Positions 31,657 through 37,020 of a stretch of DNA of 37,020 nucleotides are shown one piece after another. Position 1 is the first letter of the stretch. Each line of letters starts with the position of its first letter. The stretch comes from Rhodoferax sp. (GTDB lineage: Bacteria > Pseudomonadota > Gammaproteobacteria > Burkholderiales > Burkholderiaceae_C). The notes beneath the pieces were generated by a model that worked only from the letters and a program-made list of their open reading frames with translations, was not told the DNA's origin and made no database searches. The position numbers and the translations under genes were made by a program. The stretch covers positions 1 through 37,020 of the forward strand of contig NZ_JAAFHA010000035.1 in the NCBI RefSeq assembly GCF_010365055.1. The letters run 5' to 3'.

Positions 31657-32132
31657 CAGGCCTTGCCCTCGGAAGTGGTGACCAAACGATCCATTTCGCT
31701 GCCCACCACGCCGGCCGCAGCACCGCGTGTGAGGCCATGGACCAGGAACTCGCCCGCGTGCGCCTCAATGGTGATGGTGCCCGGTGTCAGGGTGATGGAA
31801 TTGGCGTGAAGGACCAAGCCGACAATCGTCTTTTGGCTCGGCTTGAAACGCACCAGGGTCGGACTGATGGGGAGCTTGGGGTCCACAATGATTTTGCTGA
31901 CATCCCACCCTGATTTAATGATTTCCTTGACGAGCCACGGCCAGTAAAACAGCGCTTTGGGCGCCAAATGGACTGGATGCCCTTCAGAGTCGACAACATC
32001 CATTCGGCGCGCGAACCAGACGACGGCGAGCGCAGAGCCGACGCCCGCCGACAGCAGAAAGGGCGTGAAGAATCCTGACAACAATAGCCAAAAGAGGTAC
32101 AAGAACGCAAATAGGCTGACGGAATGGAACAC
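31656..32132 (-). CDS. mrpE: MrpE antiporter subunit (first gene of the operon)
   Basis: A 158-residue protein of the MnhE/MrpE family with an N-terminal hydrophobic hairpin (SLFAFLYLFWLLLSGFFTPFLLSAGVGSALAVVWFA), the middle YWPWLVKEIIKSGWDVSKIIV and the C-terminal cytoplasmic domain with LHANSITLTPGTITIE. The only clear in-frame start is GTG 32132, which has no ribosome-binding site. A strong AGAGGTG with a well-placed ATG (32167) lies upstream in a different frame, separated from the mrpE frame by one base at an A6 tract, so the true N-terminus may differ. Confidence 0.88.
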   Translation of the reverse strand: MFHSVSLFAFLYLFWLLLSGFFTPFLLSAGVGSALAVVWFARRMDVVDSEGHPVHLAPKALFYWPWLVKEIIKSGWDVSKIIVDPKLPISPTLVRFKPSQKTIVGLVLHANSITLTPGTITIEAHAGEFLVHGLTRGAAAGVVGSEMDRLVTTSEGKA

Positions 32133-32164
32133 GTCGTTTTTTGGCTGTGGATTAAAAGATTTTG

Positions 32165-32180
32165 CATTGTAGACACCTCT
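32165..32180 (-). promoter_or_regulatory. Strong ribosome-binding site and ATG out of frame with mrpE
   Basis: On the minus strand AGAGGTG (32180-32174) is followed after six bases by ATG (32167-32165). The frame it opens meets AAAAAA at about 32142-32137 and then runs out of frame through mrpE. A single-base shift at this A6 tract would join it to mrpE as MQNLLIHSQK followed by NDVFHSV. Confidence 0.5.
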
Positions 32181-32344
32181 TTCATGCGTCTCTAAAAATT
32201 GTGCCGGGGTCGTCAGTTATTGTTCAGCTTGGGGTTTCCAAGTGGTGTCAGTGTCCGATTTATGGGGGTGGACTTGCGGTGGTTGAGAATGTGGCGTTGA
32301 TAATGCCAAGCGAATTTGTTTTTGAACTGATATGAGGATTGCCA

Positions 32345-33322
32345 ATGAAAGCCCGTATTCTTGTCTCCCGCGCTGTCTTTCCGGAAGTTATTGCCCGCTT
32401 GGCGCAGCACTTCGACGTAAGCAGCAACCAGGCCGACGAAGCCTGGACCCCGCTTCAACTGATTCAGAAGCTGCAAGGCAAGCAGGGCATCTTCACGACG
32501 GGTGGCGAGCGCATTGACGCCGCGCTGCTGGCCGCCTGCCCTGAGTTGAAAATCTGCGCCAACATGGCCGTGGGTTACAACAATTTCGACCTTGACGCCA
32601 TGACCGCCGCTGGTGTGCTGGCGACCAATGCGCCGGACGTGTTGACGGAGACCACGGCTGATTTCGGCTTTGCCCTGCTGATGGCAACGGCTCGGCGCAT
32701 GGCGGAGGCCGAGCACTTCTTGCGCGCCGGCCAGTGGACGCGCTGGCGTTATGACCTGTTTGCCGGCGCTGACATTCATGGCAGCACGCTGGGCATTTTG
32801 GGCATGGGCCGTATCGGGCAGGGCATCGCCCGACGCGGCGCACATGGGTTTGGCATGAAGGTGATTTATCACAATCGTTCCCGGCTGGATGCGGCAACCG
32901 AGTTGGGATGCAAGGCCAGTTATGTCAGCAAGGAAGAATTGCTGAAGACTGCAGATCATTTGGTGCTGGTGCTGCCGTATTCGGCGTCTTCACATCACGC
33001 CATCGGTGCAGCCGAGCTGGCGCAGATGAAGCCCACCGCGACGCTGGTCAACATCGCGCGCGGCGGCATCGTGGATGATGCCGCGCTGGCAGCGGCCTTG
33101 CGCAACAAGACCATCGCCGCCGCCGGCCTCGATGTGTTCGAAGGCGAGCCCAAGGTGCACCCTGATTTGTTGACCGTGCCCAATGTGGTGCTGACGCCGC
33201 ACATCGCCAGCGCCACTCTGCCCACGCGCCTGGCCATGGCCAATCTGGCGGCGGACAACCTGATCGGATTTCTGCTCAATAACAAGCCACTGACACCGCT
33301 CAACGCCAAGGTGCTGATTTAA
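32345..33322 (+). CDS. D-2-hydroxyacid dehydrogenase (glyoxylate/hydroxypyruvate reductase-like)
   Basis: A 325-residue NAD(P)-dependent oxidoreductase of the D-isomer 2-hydroxyacid dehydrogenase family. The nucleotide loop GMGRIGQGIARR is at about 153-164; the catalytic triad is R239 (NIARGG), E268 (FEGEP) and H286 (TPHIAS), one position offset from R240/E269/H287 of Hyphomicrobium glycerate dehydrogenase. The basic HNRSR after the second strand favours NADPH. GAGG lies eight bases before ATG 32345, which I prefer to TTG 32339. It is divergent from the Mrp-like operon across 212 bases. Substrate (glyoxylate, hydroxypyruvate or 2-ketogluconate) is not decided. Confidence 0.92.
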   Translation: MKARILVSRAVFPEVIARLAQHFDVSSNQADEAWTPLQLIQKLQGKQGIFTTGGERIDAALLAACPELKICANMAVGYNNFDLDAMTAAGVLATNAPDVLTETTADFGFALLMATARRMAEAEHFLRAGQWTRWRYDLFAGADIHGSTLGILGMGRIGQGIARRGAHGFGMKVIYHNRSRLDAATELGCKASYVSKEELLKTADHLVLVLPYSASSHHAIGAAELAQMKPTATLVNIARGGIVDDAALAAALRNKTIAAAGLDVFEGEPKVHPDLLTVPNVVLTPHIASATLPTRLAMANLAADNLIGFLLNNKPLTPLNAKVLI

Positions 33323-33417
33323 TTTTTAGACATTGCCAGGCGATCAGGCTTCCAGAAACATAAGGCTGTCCAGAGCTTGTCGCTGACATCCAGCCCGTCG
33401 TTCTGTTGTCGAACACC

Positions 33418-34422
33418 ATGAATCCTATCGCCTTGATCTGGCTGCAATTTGCACTGTGCGTGGGCGTGATTGGCGTTGCCGGTGTGCGCCTGAGCCGCTA
33501 CGGGGATGCCATTGCCGCGCTCACCGGGCTTTCGCGCAACTGGGTGGGACTGATTCTGATCGCCACCGTGACTTCGTTGCCAGAACTGGTGACTGGTTTA
33601 AGCGCCGTGACGGTCGCCTCCGCGCCCGACATTGCCGTGGGTGACGTCTTGGGCAGTTGCGTTTTCAACCTAGCGATTCTTGCCATGATCGATGTGTCTT
33701 ATCGCCACGGCGCCATCTACGCCCTGGCGGGTCAAGGCCATATCGTGTCGGCGGGCTTCGGCGTCATGTTGTTGGCGGGCGTGGGTTTGGCGCTGCTGCT
33801 GACCACGCAGGGCATGATGCCCTCCATTGGGCATGTCAGCTTGGCCAGCGTGATGATCTTCGTGATGTATCTGGTGGCGATGCGTGCGCTGTACCTGACG
33901 GAGCAGCGCAACACCAGCACCGTCGTGGCCGAGCGACCGGATATGACCCTCAAGGCGGCGCTCATGAGCTATGGCGTGGCCTCGGCCGCGATTGTGGGCG
34001 CGGGCATCTGGCTGCCGATCATTGGCGTGGAGTTGGCCCGGGTGATGGGCTGGTCGAGTTCCTTCGTTGGCACGTTGTTCGTGGCCTTCGCCACCTCGGT
34101 ACCCGAGCTGGCGACCACCTGGGGCGCCATTCGCATCGGCGCGATCGACATGGCATTTGGTAACCTGCTGGGCAGCAATCTATTTGACGTGCTGATTCTG
34201 GCGATTGATGACTTCGCCTACCGGCCTGGCCCCATCTATGCGCATGTGTCGCCGGTGCATGCCGTGTCGGCCATCACTGCCTGCCTGATGAGCGGCGTGG
34301 TCATCGTGGCGCTGGCCTACCGGCCGGTGTCACGCGTGTGGCGCAGCGCCAGTTGGGCCAGCTTGGCGTTGCTGGTGCTGTACCTGCTGAATGCTGCCGT
34401 TCAGTTTCTGCACGGCCAGTAG
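33418..34422 (+). CDS. Calcium/sodium:cation antiporter (CaCA family, YrbG-like)
   Basis: A 334-residue inner-membrane exchanger with about ten hydrophobic segments and two inverted alpha-repeats. Repeat 1 is ATVTSLPELVTGLSAV with E56 plus GDVLGSCVFNLAIL; repeat 2 is ATSVPELATTWGAIRIG plus GNLLGSNLFDVLILAIDD. These G-S-x-x-F-N/D and E-residue motifs bind the cation. It probably exchanges Ca2+ (or Na+) for H+ or Na+; direction is unknown. ATG 33418 is chosen over TTG 33406. The gene ends 12 bases from the convergent universal-stress gene with no visible terminator. Confidence 0.9.
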   Translation: MNPIALIWLQFALCVGVIGVAGVRLSRYGDAIAALTGLSRNWVGLILIATVTSLPELVTGLSAVTVASAPDIAVGDVLGSCVFNLAILAMIDVSYRHGAIYALAGQGHIVSAGFGVMLLAGVGLALLLTTQGMMPSIGHVSLASVMIFVMYLVAMRALYLTEQRNTSTVVAERPDMTLKAALMSYGVASAAIVGAGIWLPIIGVELARVMGWSSSFVGTLFVAFATSVPELATTWGAIRIGAIDMAFGNLLGSNLFDVLILAIDDFAYRPGPIYAHVSPVHAVSAITACLMSGVVIVALAYRPVSRVWRSASWASLALLVLYLLNAAVQFLHGQ

Positions 34423-34434
34423 CGTTTACAGCAT

Positions 34435-35292
34435 TTAGCGAAGGATCAAAACCGGCACTTCACTCAGGCGCAGCAGCGTGGTCGTCGTACTGCCGACGAT
34501 CAGCTGGCGGATGCGTGAGTGACCATAAGCGCCCATCACCAGCAGGGCAGCGCCTTGCGCTTTGACCAGTGCAGGCAATATTTGTTCGGGCTCGCCGGGT
34601 GCCAGTTCGATCTCGGCGCTAAAGCCGGCCGTGGCCAACGCGCGGCGGGCTTCTTCCAATTGCTGGCGTGCCAGCGGGCTATCGACACCCGCCATCGCGA
34701 CCAGCACCGGCAGGCCGACCAGCATCGGACTGCGCGCCACCGTCTCGATGGTTTTGCTTGCGGTGGGGCTGCCGTCGAAGGCAATCACAACGCGCTTCGG
34801 CGCGTCAAAGCGTTCACCCGTCACGACGAGCACCGGGCGCTTCACCGAGCGGATGACGCGCTCGACGTGGTGGTCCAGATGGATTTTCGAGGGCTGGCTG
34901 GCGTGGTAGTGCTGACCCAGCACGAAGAGCCGGGCATCCATCTCGACCTCCAGCAGGTTGTCCACCAGCTCGCCATGGCGCAGGCGGGCATCGAGCTGCG
35001 ACACACCAGCCGCAGCGGCACGCTCACGGGCCGTCACCAGCAGCCGCCGACCGGCTTCCTGGGCCAGCTTGCTGCGCTTCTCGTCGAGCTCGCTTAGCTC
35101 GAGCAACAGCGACTCCTGTGCGCCCAGGCCAATGGCGCCGCTGTAATCGCTGACCGCTGCACGCGCTAGCGGGCGCTCCAGCACATGCAGAAAATCCAGT
35201 GGCGCGTCCAGCCGCTGTGCCGACCAGACAGCGCCGTCAATCACCGCCGCCGTGGTGGCGCGTCCGTCGATGCAGGCATAAACCTTGTTCAT
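34435..35292 (-). CDS. Universal stress protein, tandem UspA domains
   Basis: A 285-residue protein made of two Usp domains (about 1-140 and 150-285). The second domain has the ATP-binding signature GAYGHSRIRQLIVGSTTTTLLR; the first has LGQHYHASQPSKIHLDHHVERVIRSVKRPVLVV, a more degenerate version. Tandem Usp proteins sense ATP or bind partners under stress. ATG 35292 has AAGGGAAAG just upstream; the alternative ATG 35307 would overlap the sulP stop and destroys that ribosome-binding site. It lies 11 bases after sulP on the same strand, so it may control or accompany the transporter. Confidence 0.92.
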   Translation of the reverse strand: MNKVYACIDGRATTAAVIDGAVWSAQRLDAPLDFLHVLERPLARAAVSDYSGAIGLGAQESLLLELSELDEKRSKLAQEAGRRLLVTARERAAAAGVSQLDARLRHGELVDNLLEVEMDARLFVLGQHYHASQPSKIHLDHHVERVIRSVKRPVLVVTGERFDAPKRVVIAFDGSPTASKTIETVARSPMLVGLPVLVAMAGVDSPLARQQLEEARRALATAGFSAEIELAPGEPEQILPALVKAQGAALLVMGAYGHSRIRQLIVGSTTTTLLRLSEVPVLILR

Positions 35293-35303
35293 ATTCTTTC
35301 CCT

Positions 35304-36782
35304 TCAATGCATCAGTTGTTCAACAGCGCCGGGCTTGTCGTGGATGGCAAATTTGTCCATCATCGTCGCGCTGGCCTCATTCAATCCGATCACTTCGACC
35401 TCGGTGCCCTCACGCTTGAATTTGAGCACCACCTTGTCCAGCGCGCTCACCGCCGTGATGTCCCAGAAATGGGCGCTGCCCACGTCGATGCGCACCTTCT
35501 CCACCACCTCCTTGAAGTCAAAGGCGGCGATGAAAGTCTCTGACGAGGCAAAGAACACTTGGCCGACGACGCCGTAAGTGCGTACCCGGCCTTCCTCGTC
35601 AATGCTGCGGTCAATGCGCAGCACACGTCCTACCTTGTGGGCAAAGAAGATGCCCGACAGCAACACGCCGACGAACACGCCCTTGGCCAGGTCGTGGGTT
35701 GACACCGTCACCACCACGGTGGCCATCATCACGAGGGATGAGCTCGGCGGGTGTTCGCGCAGCTTGCGGATCGAGTCCCAGCTGAAGGTGCCGATGCTGA
35801 CCATGATCATCACCGCCACCAGCGCCGCCATCGGGATCTGCTTGACCCAGGGGCCGAGGAACACGATCAGAATCAGCAGGAACAGCCCGGCCACCAGGGT
35901 TGAAAAGCGTCCCCGCCCGCCGGACTTCACGTTGATCACCGATTGTCCGATCATGGCGCAACCGGCCATGCCGCCAATGAAGCCGCTGGCGATATTGGCC
36001 ACACCCTGACCGACACACTCGCGGTTCTTGTTGCTGCTGGTGTCGGTTAACTCGTCAACTATCGACGCGGTCATCATCGACTCCAGCAGGCCGACTACCG
36101 CCAGCGTGGCGGAGAAGGGCAGGATGATTTTGAGCGTCGCCAGATTTAAAGGCACATCGGGCAGCAGAAAGATAGGCAGACTGTCCGGCAACTGTCCCAT
36201 GTCGCCCACGGTGCGGATGTCCAGCTTCAGCGCCATGGCCACACCAGTGAGTACGACGATGGTGACCAGCGGTGAAGGAACCGCCCGGGTAATGTACGGA
36301 AAGCCGTAGATGATGGCCAGGCCGGCAGCGGTCATGGCGTAAACCACCCAGCTGACGTTGGTCAACTCGGGCAACTGTGCCATGAAGATCAGGATGGCCA
36401 GTGCGTTCACGAAGCCGGTGATGACCGACCGCGAGACAAAGCGCATCAACACGCCCAGCTTGAGCAGGCCGGCGACGATCTGTAGCAATCCTGTCAACAC
36501 GGTCGCCGCCAGCAGGTACTGCAAGCCATGTTCCTTGACCAGCAGGACCATCACCAGGGCCATGGCGCCGGTGGCTGCCGAGATCATGCCGGACCGTCCG
36601 CCCGTGAAGGCGATGACTACCGCAATGCAGAATGACGCATACAAGCCGACCTTGGGGTCAACGCCGGCGATGATGGAAAAGGCAATCGCCTCGGGGATCA
36701 GGGCCAACGCCACGACCAGGCCGGCGAGCAGGTCGCCGCGGATGTTGGAAAACCAGTCTTGGCGGAAAGATGGTTGAGGCAT
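35304..36782 (-). CDS. SulP family inorganic anion transporter with STAS domain
   Basis: A 492-residue SLC26/SulP transporter with about 10-14 helices and a C-terminal STAS domain (about residues 400-485, [30 protein letters not shown]). Landmarks include [48 protein letters not shown] and [26 protein letters not shown]. SulP proteins carry sulfate, bicarbonate or other anions; the PEAIAFS-type N-terminus is a distinct subfamily whose substrate I cannot name. Start ATG 36782 ([13 protein letters not shown]) is preferred; a TTG at 36839 would add 19 residues, and neither has a strong ribosome-binding site. Paired with a universal stress gene. Confidence 0.88.
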   Translation of the reverse strand: MPQPSFRQDWFSNIRGDLLAGLVVALALIPEAIAFSIIAGVDPKVGLYASFCIAVVIAFTGGRSGMISAATGAMALVMVLLVKEHGLQYLLAATVLTGLLQIVAGLLKLGVLMRFVSRSVITGFVNALAILIFMAQLPELTNVSWVVYAMTAAGLAIIYGFPYITRAVPSPLVTIVVLTGVAMALKLDIRTVGDMGQLPDSLPIFLLPDVPLNLATLKIILPFSATLAVVGLLESMMTASIVDELTDTSSNKNRECVGQGVANIASGFIGGMAGCAMIGQSVINVKSGGRGRFSTLVAGLFLLILIVFLGPWVKQIPMAALVAVMIMVSIGTFSWDSIRKLREHPPSSSLVMMATVVVTVSTHDLAKGVFVGVLLSGIFFAHKVGRVLRIDRSIDEEGRVRTYGVVGQVFFASSETFIAAFDFKEVVEKVRIDVGSAHFWDITAVSALDKVVLKFKREGTEVEVIGLNEASATMMDKFAIHDKPGAVEQLMH

Positions 36783-36839
36783 AGGCAATAAGGGATTGGT
36801 ACCGGCATTGCCCGGTAGTCGTGAATCAATGAAAAACAA

Positions 36840-37020
36840 GTATGAACCGCCTGAGCCGCAGGGTTGCGGAGTTTGTCGGCAAGGAAGGCGCGCGGGGCGC
36901 CAGGGAATAGAGGAGTCGACTTAAGGCGAATGGCACTTACATAAGCGGCATGACGTCGAGGTCACGAGCGTAAGCACTTGAATTTGAATACAAAAAGAGG
37001 TGACTGACCCGTGGATTGAT
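36840..37020. other. Intergenic right edge
   Basis: No gene is recognised in these bases. They hold the presumed sulP promoter on the minus strand. A 5-bp stem GGCGC-GCGGG-GCGCC is at 36887-36901. AAGAGGTGACTGACCC near the right end could be the ribosome-binding site of a gene beyond the window, which cannot be judged. Confidence 0.3.

Overview
The window looks like a chromosomal segment of a betaproteobacterium, most likely of the family Comamonadaceae (Rhodoferax/Polaromonas-like). Reasons: GC-rich third codon positions, a complete class I polyhydroxybutyrate (PHB) locus with a phasin, a TRAP carboxylate transporter, and a short dispersed repeat of a kind I associate with this family. I see no rRNA, tRNA, CRISPR array or intact insertion sequence. 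Genus-level placement is inference.

Layout. 1-329: no convincing gene, possibly a mobile-element remnant. 330-2597: membrane-bound PAS-GGDEF-EAL protein. 2908-4759: replicative helicase dnaB and a DUF454 membrane protein. 4804-6458: ribbon-helix-helix regulator with a likely operator, then a PHB-depolymerase-type esterase. 6654-7978: pirin and a flavodoxin-like oxidoreductase. 8101-14258 (minus): an exonuclease/GIY-YIG fusion, a Nudix hydrolase, a DctP-DctM-DctQ TRAP transporter, an FAH-family hydrolase and an ABM-type monooxygenase-like protein. 14628-15128: alanine-rich low-complexity protein. 15261-18044: ycaO, pgeF (yfiH) and a small membrane protein that overlaps pgeF tail to tail. 18148-21971: phaC-phaA-phaB ending in a strong terminator. 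22139-23374 (minus): gloA and the phasin phaP. 23620-24788: thioesterase and nitroreductase. 24814-32132 (minus): a ten-gene Mrp/Mbh-like cation/proton antiporter operon. 32345-33322: 2-hydroxyacid dehydrogenase. 33418-36782: CaCA exchanger (plus), universal stress protein and SulP transporter (minus).

Functional themes. PhaA and PhaB make (R)-3-hydroxybutyryl-CoA, PhaC polymerises it and the phasin coats the granule; an esterase of the PHB-depolymerase family lies 12 kb away. The phasin promoter is bracketed by two TTGCA-type palindromes that are good candidates for PhaR sites. The Mrp-like operon follows the gene order of the membrane arm of archaeal membrane-bound hydrogenase (E-F-G-A'-B-C-D) but has no hydrogenase genes, and it adds two further NuoL/M/N-type subunits and a small two-helix protein. 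It should encode a large cation/proton-translocating complex with three antiporter modules.

Most notable: (1) the ten-gene operon, whose third antiporter subunit has Asn at the position of the usual TM7 lysine; (2) a roughly 65-bp dispersed repeat with three full copies and one partial copy, of which one is read in frame inside pgeF and two supply the stop codon of the preceding gene; (3) the alanine-rich protein built on 12-bp/tetrapeptide repeats; (4) a conserved-looking antiparallel overlap between pgeF and a membrane protein gene; (5) the architecture of the phasin promoter.
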